Shown one piece after another: positions 24,261-35,320 of a stretch of 64,000 nt of DNA (positions are counted from its first letter, which is position 1; every line of letters starts with the position of its first letter). The notes under the pieces were generated by a model, which worked only from the letters and a program-made list of their open reading frames with translations, was not told the origin of the DNA and did no database searches. This DNA is from Apiosordaria backusii (lineage: Eukaryota > Ascomycota > Sordariomycetes > Sordariales > Lasiosphaeriaceae). The stretch spans positions 310,001 to 374,000 of the forward strand of contig JAUKTV010000002.1 in assembly GCA_030549205.1 (NCBI GenBank). The letters are read 5' to 3'. The position numbers were made by a program, and so were the translations under genes.

Positions 24261-27200
24261 AAAATTGCCCTTTGATTTTAAGTATAAAAATACCTTAAGG
24301 AAAATTGGATAGAGGCTATCTTTTACTTATAAGCCCTATTAAATAACTAGTACTTTAAAATAATTAAATACTTTTTAAATAAACTAATTATTAAAAGGAA
24401 AATATACCTTTTTTCTTTAAAGATAGACAGTATCTTTAAAAAACCTTAATTTCTTTAAAATATCTTTAAGTATAATATAGAAATAGCTATAAAAAAATCT
24501 ATTAAGTATATAAAGAAACAATATAATAAATATCGTTAATAAAAGGAATTTACTATTAACGATTAAATAATAATTAAACTTTATTAAAGATACTTTATTT
24601 CTATAGAATATAGTTAGAAGTTAGCTTTATAATATAAAAGACCTTTTAAAATTAAAGAAAAGTATTTACTGTTAATATATAAATTAAAGCTTCTTTTAAA
24701 TGCTAAGATCTATCTAATTATATTTATTATATTTTTTAAAAAGGTAAATGCTCTTTAAAAAGACCTTTATTAATAGATACTTTTAAAAGCCGCTTTAGTA
24801 ATTATTAAAGACAATAACCGATATTTTAACCTTTATATAATATATAAAATTAAAAGGATTATATTATATAAAGATTAAAAGGAAAGAAAATAAATATATT
24901 AAGTATATTAAGCTAGATACTTTACTATATATAATATAAAGCTAAATAAAGAAGAATTAAAAGAAATAGCCTTTAAACTTATTTAAAAATATAAAGCTAA
25001 GATTAGAAAAAAAGAGAAGTTAGCTAATAACTAAAGAAAGGATTTAAAGGTATTTTCCTTTACTTTATTACCTTAAAGAAAAGGTTAGCCTTTAAAAGCT
25101 TAAAAAGACTAATCTACTAATTTAATATATCTTTATAATAAATCTAACTTTATATAAAAAGTAGCTTAAAGAAAACTTTAAGTAATAACTATTATTTATT
25201 TATAAATAGTACTTATCGGTTCTCTTTTTAAAAAAAAAAAAAAAGATAAAGGTAAATAAAAAAAGGCTATATTAATAAAGACGTTAGTAAAAATACTCTT
25301 TTAAAGCTAAAAGTTAAAAGAAAATTAAGCTTTTATTTTACTTTAAGTATTTATCTTTCCTTTACTTACATTACTTTCTTTTATAAGCTCCTTTTATAAT
25401 AGTCTATCTTTTTTTAAAAAAGGAAGTATTAAAAAACTATAGCCTTTACTTTAATTAAAGGAAGGACAGTATTATAGAAATATCCTTATAATTAAATTAA
25501 ATATTTACTTTAACTATTAAAAGAAAGTACTTAAACCTTTTCTATTTAATAAAGTACTTACTATTAATTAAATATTTAATTAACTGATTTAAACTTTATA
25601 AAAGCTGGAAATTAGAACCGAAGCTATTAAATACCTTCCTTAATTGGAAAAAACTTACTTAAACCTTTAAATAATATATACCTTTACTAACTATATTAAC
25701 CTTACTTTATTTCTATACCCTATTATAATTAAAGGCAACTGCCAATTAAAATAAATAACTATTTTAAAAGTCTATTTTAAAGCTTTATTCTAGCTTATAA
25801 TAGCTAATTAAAAGTAAAGCTTAAGACCCTTTTTATAACTATAAAAAACCCTTACTTTTTTAATAAAGGTTTTCTTTTTCTTTTAAATAATTAATAAGCT
25901 AACTTTTAAACCTAATTACTACCTTTACTACCTTACTTTTATTACCTTACCTTTTTCTTTATTATATCTTTATTTACTTCCTTTCTTTATTAATTAACCT
26001 TATAATTAGCTATTATATTTTAACTTTCTTTAAACTTATCTTTTAAATTCTTATACTTATAATAATCCTTAAACCTTTATTTAAACTCTTTAATAAATAG
26101 AATAAGTAGGCTTATTTTTTATAACTTTACTTTTAAATCTAATAACTTTTTTTCTAACTTACCTTGTATTATAAATACTTTTAAAAAAAGTACCAGCACC
26201 TTCTATTATTTAGATTACTATATTTAAGGCAATTTCCTTTTTAAATATTATAAAAGAAAAGCCTTTAAAACTATTTAATATAATTTACTTACTTATTTTA
26301 TAATTAAAAAGATAATTAAAAATAATATAAAGGTAAATTTTAACTTTATTATTTACTAGTACTTTCTTTACTTCCTTATTTACTATTATACTATTAAAAA
26401 AGCTTTTACTAACGTCCTTTTATTTTACAATCCAGTCTTTTTTACTAACTTTATAAATAAGGATATTTATAATGCCCTTATTAGTAAAAAACTATATTGC
26501 CTTAAAGTATATAATTATAGGAAGTTTATTAAGTAAGTATATAACTTTTTTTTTAATAAAGTCCTTTTTTTTATTAAATTTTAACTAAACTTTTTTATTA
26601 AAGAAAATAAATAGTACCTTTTTAAAAGCTTTCTAATAAAGAAAGGTTAAAACTAAAATATTTAAGTAAAGAATTTCTATACTAAGTTCCTTATTAGTAA
26701 TGTCCTTATTACCTATAACTTTATTAAAAGTCTTAACTTATATACTATCTTTTAATAAAAGTAGCTTAAAGAAATTAAAAGATAGTTAATTTAAGATTTA
26801 ATAAAAAAGCCGGTTATTAAAAAAGGAATTTAATATAGTCCTTTTTACTTTTAATTAAAAATTAAGTTCTTTTATTAAGCTATTACTATTAAAGACATTA
26901 TAAAAAATGACTTTTAAAATATTAGCCTATAGTTAGCTAATTATTATATAGAGACTAGCCTTTTTATTATCTTTGTTATTTAAAAGAAACTTTATTATTA
27001 AAAGTCCTCCTTTTACTATAACGATAACTTTATAGATATTATTTATAATAAAGAAGTTACTATAAAAATATATACTATGCTTTATAGTTATTTAAAAAAA
27101 AGAAAGCTTTTTAATAATAAAAAAGAAGTTCTTTATTAGTTCTATAATATATAAGTAGCTTTTTTAAAGATCGGTACGTTCTTTAAAAACCTTAAAGAAT

Positions 27201-27932
27201 TTAATATTAAGCTTTATTAAATAGTTAAAATTAAAAGATTTAAAGAAGGTATGCCTTTTCTTTTAAAAATAATAAGTAATTTCTAATTTAAATAGTAAAT
27301 AAACCGGAATTTTATAAAAAACGTTAAAGCTAAATATATCCTTTACTATAAAGCTAGCCTTTTTATTAATATTTCTATTATATTAACTTTTAAATATAAC
27401 TTACTTATTATTATAAACTAAAAAGGTATTACTTATTACCTTATTACTTTACTATATTATAAGAACTTTCCTTTTTTAAACTTCTTAAGTCGGTTTTCCT
27501 TTTACATTCTTATTTTCGATAAGGATAGTATTATTATTAAAATATAGAAGGTAAGATCGCTATATATTTAAGAAAAGAATATTAACGGCTTTACCGATTT
27601 ATATTAATTAACTAGCCTTAAAAATCTTTATACTATTATTATAGATACTTTTATTTATAACTAATATAAATATAATTATAAAGAAAATTATAGTTAAAGA
27701 TAAAATAACGGAAGTAACTAATATTATATATTTAAATATCTTTAAAAATAATAAAAAGAAGAAATAATAAATTAAGATAATTATAAAAGATATAGAATAT
27801 TGGTTAGGTTTTAAAATAAAGTTTTATACTGCTTTTATTTAAAAGGAAATAATATAAGATTTTAAAAAAGAAAATAATAAAAAGAATAACGATTTTTTAA
27901 AAGATTAAAAAGCTTTTTTTTATACTAGGCAT
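24260..27932 (+). other. Unassigned 3.7-kb region between integrase and 3' LTR of outer element
   Basis: RIP-mutated throughout. Around 24,840-24,960 the + strand weakly recalls a chromodomain (KIKRIILYKD*KERK...VY), which is common at the end of Gypsy polyproteins. The rest, especially about 26.7-27.5 kb, keeps + frames with relatively few stops but no family I can name. Confidence 0.4.
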
Positions 27933-28616
27933 TATTATAAAATTCTATACCTTTATAAAACTTATTTAATATTATAGTTTACTTTATATAATTCCTTAAA
28001 AGGATCTATAATTTAAAAGCTTTTAAAGAAAGCTCTTTATCTTATTTTTACCTTTTACTATAAGTTATATTTTATATATAATATAATTATTATATTTTTA
28101 TTTCTTTTTTTATTCTTTTCTTCTTTTCTATATATAAATATACTTAGTAACCTTCTTAGTTTTAATTTCCTATAATAAATCTAACTTTAGAAAATACCTT
28201 TATATCCTTCTTTATAAAGAAAGCTTTTATTAAGCCTTCTATTTATATACTTTCTATATTAACTATTAAAGTCTATATAAAGAACCTTTTTAAAAAGGCT
28301 TTTTAAGAATTTCCTTTAAACTTTTTTATAAATCTTTTTATAAAACCTCTTTTAAAGCCTCTTTTAAAATCTTCTTTAAAACCTTCTTTTAAAAACCTCT
28401 TTAAGGAATCTTTATTAGAACCTTTTTTAAAATTTCTTTAAAAAGCCTCTACCGAAACCTTTCTTAGAACCTCCTTAAGGAGCCTCCTTTAAAACCTCCT
28501 CCGAAACCTCCTTAGAAACCTCCTTTAGAACCTCCCTAAAAACTTTCCTTAAGAACTTCTTTTAAAAGTCTCTTCAGGAACCTCCCACTCGAACTTCCTA
28601 CCGGAAGGTCATAACA
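27933..28616 (+). repeat. 3' LTR of outer Gypsy element
   Basis: 684 bp, the same length as the 5' LTR. RIP damage fades along its last 130 bases toward the flanking DNA. Confidence 0.92.
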
Positions 28617-28621
28617 TTGCT

Positions 28622-28967
28622 CTTACCGCCTATACTACTTCTAAAGGTTTTCTTATAAGCTAATCTTTAGTGCTTGGGAATTCTAGCTGAGGTAGTATTA
28701 TAAGTGTAGATATGGGTGTAGGTATAGGTGTAGGAGTAGGTGTAGTTGTGGGTGAGGTATGTGGTTATAGTTGTGTGTGCAGTGGGAGTTTGGAGCATAT
28801 ATTAGTTTATAAGTAGTGAAAATTGTGGGCTTATGGTAGTTTAATTATAATATTTGTAATTATTTATTTGTATAGGACTTTGTATAAGAGAAAATGTAGT
28901 GTAGTAATAATTGTAGTTATTGATAGTAGTTGTAATGGGAAAAAGTCTTAAGAAATATCATGTCAAT
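28622..28967. other. Right interior of outermost TIR element
   Basis: No gene is present. The end of the 18-bp repeat array is followed at about 28,710-28,790 by GT-rich imperfect repeats (gtgtaggtataggtgtagg type) and then by AT-rich sequence up to the right TIR. Confidence 0.7.
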
Positions 28968-29049
28968 TTCAGGGGCTATATATAACCCTAACCCCTATGG
29001 GGAGTAATGCCTGCGTAGCCAAAAGGGTAATGCCCCTCTAGCAAGTCTC
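28968..29049 (-). repeat. Right TIR of outermost DNA transposon
   Basis: This is the inverted partner of 4817-4902 and is followed by the TTTATCAA duplication at 29050-29057. It is almost free of RIP mutations although the core of the stack is saturated. Confidence 0.9.
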
Positions 29050-29057
29050 TTTATCAA

Positions 29058-30293
29058 TCAATTACCAACCTAACACAGAACCTTGGTGGGCTATTTGTTG
29101 TTGATGAGCGGAACGCGTCGCTGCAGAATGCAGGTATCGGGCCTCCTCCAGGTTTGTCTCGGACCACCAACCTCATGCCACGATGCATGTGGCACCCCTC
29201 TTGCCATGGACGTGTGTAATGCAAACGGGTATCTAAAAAACCAAAAATATCTTTGTAGAATGAAAGAGGCGTCACGTACCTAGGCTTCAAGTAAGACTAT
29301 TGAGTACCTATGTACCTTATACACATCCGTCAACGATGGCCTGTGCAGATAGGGCAATCCTGCAATGTCTTCATGCGCGGCCACACCCCTTCGGTATCTT
29401 GCCCTTGCTTGAACAAACCTCTTGCATTCTTCAATTTCCTCGGTCCAAAAGAGCCTTACTGCCTCGATTGCTTCTCCTGCATCGTCAAGAGTATGGGCTT
29501 TTTGGCTTGTATGAATCTTGCCTCGCCATACCTTCTGTATATAAAGCTTTCTACTAACCCTCTCTAAAGGCTACTCAATAGCCCCAGTAGTGCACTTTAA
29601 AATAAGGTCTTAAAGGTAATATAGAGTATTTGTGAAATGAGGAAAGTTAGCAGCTGCTGATTTACTAAGAGTTGATAGGTTTATAACGTTAGTACTTGCT
29701 AGGATATCATTAAATATATAGTAAAGAAGTTTACTAAATATAAATACCGTAGTAGACTCTTTCTCTTCGATATGCATATTTTTCTAAAACGGTCGCGATC
29801 TTCTCTCCAAAGAACAGAATTCCTTTTCTAAATCTTTATACGTGGTTTTAAATGCTAACTGAAACAACTCAGTATATCCCTGTCTTATTTCTAGACACTT
29901 ACATAAAAGAACAATGCTATGAATTTGTTTTGACGCTATAATCTCCAGTACTGTCCATTTAAAGCTAGGTAACACCGGATTTCTTAAAATTGACCAAAAT
30001 AATTTGCTACAAATCTTTAATAATAAAACAATGTTCTTATAGTTAGGATCACTGTAAAGTAAGTCTCGATTATATAAAATAATGCGCAGAAGCTACACCA
30101 ATTACGCAGACCATTTCAACTTCTCCTCCTCCGTAAGCTAGACAGTATTGTCTTTACTTGTCAACACACTATTTAACGCACCGCCTTGGTAAAGCTTTGC
30201 TAGGAATCCCAGAACAACAGGCTCTAACGCCCCTACAAACTTCTCAGTCACAAGATATGTAAGAGAGGGGCAAATATATTCCAGCCCTTCTCG
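29058..30293. other. Intergenic, no supported gene
   Basis: Several ORFs of 60-85 codons occur on both strands, without motifs. The composition is GC-balanced until about 29,580 and moderately AT-rich after that. Confidence 0.5.
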
Positions 30294-31091
30294 CTAAACC
30301 AGTGTTTTAATCTCATAGTAGATCTTCCCTAGGTTTCGACACGATGACTTGAATATGAACTCTGTTCCAGTATCCCCAGCTCCACAGAAGCTGACCACAG
30401 AAACCCGTTCATTAAGTTGTTTCTTCAACCGTAAATCTCTGATAGACATGGTCTTCCACACCCCAGAATATCCCCCAGGTAGCTGATCTGCCAAGTCGCC
30501 CAACGTCAGACCATATTTGGGCTTTTAGCCATGCCGGATGTGAATGGCGGTTGATGTGGGATTTGTCTCCACACTTCTAAAGCAGATCCTGGTGCCGAAA
30601 GTGAGGGATTTGTAGTAGGAGGAAAAGTCTGGAAACTTGGATGACCAGTGTTGCAGTGATTTGCGAACGTGAACTGCGAGACCCAGCGAGTCGAAACGAC
30701 CATCCCTAATATGGACACAGGCGTGGCAATCCAATGCACCGTAGAGGTATTCCGAGAGATTCGAGAACTCCGGGAGGAACACGTCCACCCGCAGAGGAGG
30801 AAAGGAGCAATTTCGGCTAACAGGAACAGCCAAGATTTGTCTACTACCGTCAGTCGCGCCATCAACCCGCCAGGCTTGTTGATTCGCATCACCGGTGTTG
30901 TCAGGTGGAGTTTCGTTGGTCGAGCTTGAGGTGGTAAAAGATATGCAATCAGGCTTTGCCGCAGTAGATGTCGGTCTCCGATTGGTGTCGTTGCTGTCCC
31001 ACGGCCCAGTGCCTCTAAACAAGGCCGAGAGGTCTCGAGCAGCCGAAGTTCTGAGAAGATATTGCTGGTAGGTATCGTTGGTTAGATCCAT
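30294..31091 (-). pseudogene. Unrecognised gene with an internal stop (about 265 codons)
   Basis: From the ATG at 31091 the minus strand is open for 188 codons (MDLTNDTYQQYLLRTSAARD...) to a TAA at 30525-30527. The same frame then stays open for about 76 more codons (KPKYGLTLGDLADQL...) to 30294. The downstream part has ordinary codon use, so I take the TAA as a nonsense change within one gene; CAA to TAA would suffice. The product looks soluble. I do not recognise a family, although 'GPWDSNDTNRRP' and 'GLTLGDLADQL' look like genuine protein. An unseen intron or a real short 188-aa protein are alternatives. Confidence 0.4.
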
Positions 31092-31426
31092 CTCTGCAAG
31101 ATACCAACGTTGAATTCAATGACAGGAGCAAAGTACGTCAGGGTGGGTTCAAATGATGTCGACAAGGAGATTACTGGCGAGCTCCAGCTGGCCGGGCTCG
31201 AGAACTGGCCACCTTGGAGCATGGAACTGCTGGAAGAGGAGCGAAATGACACACAGGCCCATATACCTAGAGTGCATCATGGAAGTCCCCAGTTAATGGC
31301 AGGTCGCTGGGCCATCCAGATTGCAAGATGAAATGGTCTGAACTACCTATCGGGCATCTGGTGAAACTGACAAAGTGCACATTCCCCCGCACCCCCTCAC
31401 AGTACTACCTATCTGCAGTTGAGTAG

Positions 31427-32127
31427 AGGGAACCGTTGTCCCACAATAAACCGTTGATTCTCAGGAACCGTTGCGAGTGCCAGGGAGGGTTCTGATTGGC
31501 CGGCTTTGCCAGGCTTACTGGGGGGTACCCTGCACATGCAGGGGTCCTTGGGACTGGCCTTTCCTATTTGGGCCTAGGCTACTCTAATGTGACAGGGATC
31601 CAGGCTCTTCCACCAAGTCCAGCATCAACCACCAAACACCAAGACCACTGCCCACCACCAAGACCACTGCCTACTACCAAGACCACCACCACAGCCCAGT
31701 ATTGTATTGCCAGCCGCGCGCGCGTTGATCGATCAATTGGCCAATCAGCCGGAAGCCTGTCAATTGCTATTGGTCAGTTCTAGGCAGGGCTGCACGCGAG
31801 GGACTGGCTTACCTGGGTGTGGCTGTGGGTGCGTGGGTGCGTGGGTGCGTGGGTGCGTGGGTGCCAATGTGGTTGATTTTGGTGGTGTTGATGGTTGAAG
31901 ACGGTTTGGCTTACAAAGGCCCCGGAATCCCAGGTTTTAAATAAGACCGTGGTGCCCTGGGCCGTGGGCCTCTGGCTGTTGCCGTGGGAATGCCCTCATT
32001 CCTTCCATTTTCGGCTTCATACAAGGGACCCCCCTGTAAGCCTGGCCAAGCCGGCCAATCAGAACCTTCCCTGGCACTCATAACGGTTCCTGAGAATCAA
32101 CGGTTTATTCTGGGATAACGGCTCCCT
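31427..32127. mobile_element. MITE-like element with about 100-bp TIRs
   Basis: The left end (31427-31526: agggaaccgttgtccca...) and right end (about 32027-32127) are inverted copies with about 10 mismatches. They include ccagggagggttctgattgg paired with ccaatcagaaccttccctgg. The element is about 0.7 kb and has no transposase frame. Inside are CCAAGACCAC repeats and a GTGCGTGG minisatellite. I found no clear target duplication. More AACGGTT motifs lie outside the right end, so the true boundary may be farther right. Confidence 0.75.
31824..31864 (+). repeat. GTGCGTGG minisatellite
   Basis: Four to five head-to-tail copies of the 8-bp unit gtgcgtgg lie inside the MITE-like element. Confidence 0.9.
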
Positions 32128-32758
32128 GGTGGCTAACGGTTCCGCTCTGGGCTACTGTTGTAAGTGTTGGCTGATGGTTGCGGCTGTTGTATGACGGTTG
32201 GCTCAGGGCAACGGTTCAAAGGCCTGGTAAATAACCATTAATGTACGTAGGCTATCTAGATACAGCCACTAGATTTCCCCGCCTTTGTCACCTCAGGTTC
32301 ACGTCTGAAATGATGTGGGCTACTATCAGGATGTGGGGGGACAACAGGCTCTCACCATAGTAATCACGCAATATGCCGCATCAGTTGCTCGTTTGCATAA
32401 AGGAAGGGCTGAGGATGGGACCAGGAATCTGCCGTTCTCGTCTGGATCCAGTGTGGTAGAATAGCACTGTGCTAGTATTATTATTTTCGGTCTCAACAAG
32501 ACCCGGCGCAGCCGCACCCCAGTTTTACCGTGGGTTTCTGACATCAAATATCTGTCCTTATCCCACCAGACAATAGCTGACCCTTTACTTACATCTTTTT
32601 GCAAGTTCAAATCTCGAAAGTTGATTCTTGTGATGGAGATTTCAGGAGACCCTGCGTCAGGCTCGAAACGGGGCGTATCTGCCCTCGATATCGATGAAGA
32701 CAAGGTAAGATCCGGTGATAGATCTCAGTCAACTTACTACCTAAGTCCAGTTTACAAC

Positions 32759-32989
32759 TTAGCGGACGCGCTTAAGAATATATTCGTGCTCGTGATCCTC
32801 CAAATCCAAGCGTGAGGCGATACTCTCGACTTTAGCCTCAATATAGATGTCGATCTCCTTTGATATCTCCTCTACCTCATCCTGGCCCTCGCCGTTTAGA
32901 TGGATAACCGAAAGCCCTCGGCCGTATTCGAGTTGGAAGTCCCGTCTAATCTTCTCGAGTGGTCGGCTAGTCAAGATGAATCGCAACAT
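32759..32989 (-). pseudogene. NACHT NTPase domain fragment (NLR relic)
   Basis: The 76-codon minus-strand frame starts MLRFILTSRPLEKIRRDF and continues with VIHLNGEGQDEVEEISKE and then a helical IDIYIEAKVESIASRLDLED stretch. This is the part of fungal NACHT domains after Walker B ('K.LVTSRP...IRR.F......I.L.GE.E.E.I..EI..FI...V..L'). The P-loop, the effector domain and the repeat domain are all missing. The upstream side is cut at about 32,990 by low-complexity repeats. NLRs act in non-self recognition in fungi, but this piece cannot function. Confidence 0.7.
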
Positions 32990-33030
32990 TAATGGGTGTT
33001 TAGGGGGCCTTGGAACTGTGCTTTATATTG

Positions 33031-33098
33031 AACGGTGGCAGAACAGGCCGAACTGTGGCAGAACAGGCCGAACTGTGAGAGAACAGGTTGAACTGTGG
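33031..33098 (+). repeat. 20-bp tandem repeat
   Basis: About three and a half copies of ggcagaacaggccgaactgt, the third diverged. Just after it come four GAACTGTTCC-type motifs up to about 33,155. Confidence 0.85.
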
Positions 33099-33407
33099 GC
33101 TCTAGGGAACTGTTCCTGTGAGAAGAGCTGTTCCTCTGAGGGAACTGTTCCACAGGGGTAGTACTTGGTAGCGGACGGAAGGCGTCAAGCCACCCAGTTT
33201 TTATTGGCCCAGCCGAGCCCTGGCCCCTGCAATTGACGACGGCGAGGTTGATGATGGAAGGAGCGCTTCCACAGCTACTGCCCAGGGCCACTGGCCTGTT
33301 GAACTTGAGCACATCGCGGCCCGTTCAACCAAATCTTCGTCTTCCACATAACCACCACAGCCATTGACCACTACAGCCATCGACCACCATAACCATTACA
33401 GGTACTA

Positions 33408-33871
33408 TAGTGGGAATTTAAACCGTTAAGTAGTGTCAACCTTATTTAATAGTGTCAACGCTGTAAATAGTGTCAATAGGCTAAGCCTACTTATACCTAT
33501 TGAAAACGGAAGGACGTACCTACCATATACCTCCTATATAGTTCTTCCTTCCTACCTTAAATTCGTTCAATTAATTATTAATTTAATAGACCTATATTTA
33601 ATTTTAACTATATTTAATTAACTTTTTTTTTAGTACTTCCTTTTGATAATTTTTTATTAGCTTACTTATTAACTTGTTTACTAGTTTATTTACTAGCTTA
33701 CTTATTAGCTTATTTACTGGCTTAATTAATAGTAGCTAGCTTAGTGGCTAGTTTAGTAACTTAGCCCTGTAGCTTTTTAAAGAATATAGGCCCTAGGGTA
33801 TTGACACTGTTTGCAGCGTTGATACTGTTGACTTAATTGCCACAATTTAGTGGGCAGGCACAATCCCACTA
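33408..33871. mobile_element. Small TIR element with TA target duplication (464 bp)
   Basis: The ends read TAGTGGGA on both sides, each flanked by TA (33406-33407, 33872-33873). Subterminal inverted copies of tagtgtcaacgctgtaaata lie at about 33,430-33,480 and 33,797-33,838. The interior is AT-rich, with imperfect 'gcttatttact' repeats, and has no coding frame. A TA duplication suggests a Tc1/mariner-type MITE. Confidence 0.6.
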
Positions 33872-35044
33872 TACTGACATAATTTTAACAGGGCCTACAC
33901 CCGCCGTGGTAGATATCTTGATGAGGTGATTGGGAAAACAGAACAGAATTAGTTAAACTACCAAGCAGATTGCATGACAGGTCCATCTGTGACGGGAAAA
34001 TTGATTGGATAACTTACCTAGGTAGTCGAACCCAGACTTCCGCTATGCATGCCCTAGATCCCTCACATCCTTTCAGAGAGGTAGCTGCCTTAGTTATCTC
34101 AATCTGGGTATTGCTCGGTGGTGACTGAATACAAATCCAACTGGACATCGGTGCCGAAGTCCGGAGAACATCACTGGAGCTCTCTGCTATAGATAATGGG
34201 CTCGGTTCCCTTCTACCTAACTTTCTTTTTGCCTTTCTTTTTCATCCGCAGCTCTCAAGACCCCTCTCTTCATCGGCATGATGAGAAAGCCCTGCATCCG
34301 TATTACATTGGTGGTTAATGAGGAAAAACAACAGTGGGCATGTCGGCGACCTACACATCCCATCCCAGTCCTCTTCATCCTTCCATCCCAACATCAACCC
34401 TTCCCGTTTCATGTTGTTGTGATGCCCTCTGCTGGTTGCCGTGCCAAACTACCTAAGACATCAGACATATCACCATGGACAACTACGATTGCTCTGCTAT
34501 TCGTGTTTTGAAACACGACTTACGTCATGCAATATTGCCGTTCATTTTGAAGGCATTCCCAACTCATGAGACGGTAATGTGCCGGATTTTCTATGTAGTG
34601 CACGGAGGTCAGTTATTCCACTGCATCCATTCCTACATAAAACATAGCAGGTCAACGTAAATGCAGAGACAATGATGCAAGCGGTTTTTGGAATAGGTAA
34701 TATAGATGATGATGTAATGATGATAAATGGCGGTTGTGGTGCGGTGATAATGATGAACGTTGGCAACGATGGTGTGGTTAACGACATGCATGCTGCTTAG
34801 GTACTGTGATGATGATTGTGGTTTGATGATGGGAGTAGCAAAATAAATGACAACAGTCAGACATATACTGTATCTAAAATGACGGGGAAAGCAATCAAAT
34901 TACAAACACGAGATGAAGCAGATACCTGCAGTGCCGGTAACCATAGGTAAGATAGGTAGAAACGACAACACCAAAAATCACTCATCACGACCCAACCTCC
35001 AACCTCACCACCACAAAAATCCCAAAAAAGAGAGGAGAGAATCC

Positions 35045-35132
35045 TATTGCCAGGCCGGACTCGAACCGACGACTCCTAACCTATGTGCTGGTATTGCTTC
35101 TTAGCCTTATTACTCCCTCCTTTCCACTGATT
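35045..35132 (-). other. tRNA-like sequence with B box, no complete cloverleaf
   Basis: The minus strand contains GTCGGTTCGAGTCCGGC, a good T-arm (5-bp stem, TTCGAGT loop) with B-box consensus. It is followed by CTGGCAA in acceptor position. No matching TTGCCAG 5' acceptor strand or convincing anticodon arm is found upstream. I regard it as a tRNA relic or a tRNA-derived repeat. Confidence 0.35.
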
Positions 35133-35197
35133 ACCTTAGTGAGGCTCAAGGCTTGATTTTTTCTTTTCCTTTTTATCTTGTCTTTCTTTTTTGAAAG

Positions 35198-35320
35198 GAA
35201 ACAACTGGGAATCGAACCCAGAGGGGTACCAACTTCTTCGTCACCGGTACCTGGTGATGAGCACCATGCCATTTTGTTCCCCAGGCCGGCGCGGTTACCA
35301 CTACGCCACTGACAGGTATT
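35198..35320 (-). other. tRNA-like sequence with A and B boxes
   Basis: The minus strand has the A-box-like TGGCGTAGTGGTAACCGCG and, about 90 bases on, the T-arm CTGGGTTCGATTCCCAG. A 7-bp stem (GGAACAA with TTGTTTC) closes the segment 35198-35280, but that segment leaves out the A box and lacks a proper D or anticodon arm. An intron-containing tRNA beginning at the A box has a non-pairing acceptor stem. I cannot assign an isotype. Confidence 0.35.

Larger units (their letters stand above)
5038..28616 (+). mobile_element. Outer Ty3/Gypsy LTR retrotransposon, RIP-mutated, with nested insertion
   Basis: Two direct LTRs of exactly equal length (684 bp; 5038-5721 and 27933-28616) are bounded by the 5-bp duplication TTGCT (5033-5037 and 28617-28621). 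The LTRs begin TATTG/TATTA, read as mutated TGTTG, and end ATAATA/ATAACA. Without the inner element the transposon is about 12.2 kb, long for Gypsy. The + strand shows RT (split by the inner element) and then integrase, which is the Gypsy gene order. Every frame is full of stops. The DNA is overwhelmingly A/T, with CpA and TpG rare, as RIP leaves it. The element is dead. Confidence 0.93.
4817..29049. mobile_element. Outermost TIR DNA transposon, split by a retrotransposon
   Basis: Terminal inverted repeats of about 85 bp begin GAGACTTGCTAGAGGGG on both sides (4817 inward, 29049 inward). Both are flanked by the identical 8-bp duplication TTTATCAA at 4809-4816 and 29050-29057. Removing the nested retroelement plus one copy of its duplication leaves an element of only about 650 bp. 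That is too small for a transposase, so it was non-autonomous. An 8-bp duplication fits hAT; long TIRs beginning GAGA also suit Mutator-like elements, and I cannot decide between them. The interior holds an 18-bp tandem repeat and, on the right, GT-rich repeats. Confidence 0.85.

Noticed and set aside
4809..29057. A Starship-type giant element or a biosynthetic cargo region
   Set aside because: No tyrosine-recombinase captain and no cargo genes. The length is fully explained by two nested LTR retrotransposons.
35198..35280. Calling a tRNA gene from the perfect 7-bp acceptor stem and T-arm
   Set aside because: Position 8 is not T, and no D-arm or 7-base anticodon loop with T33 can be drawn, so no isotype can be given.
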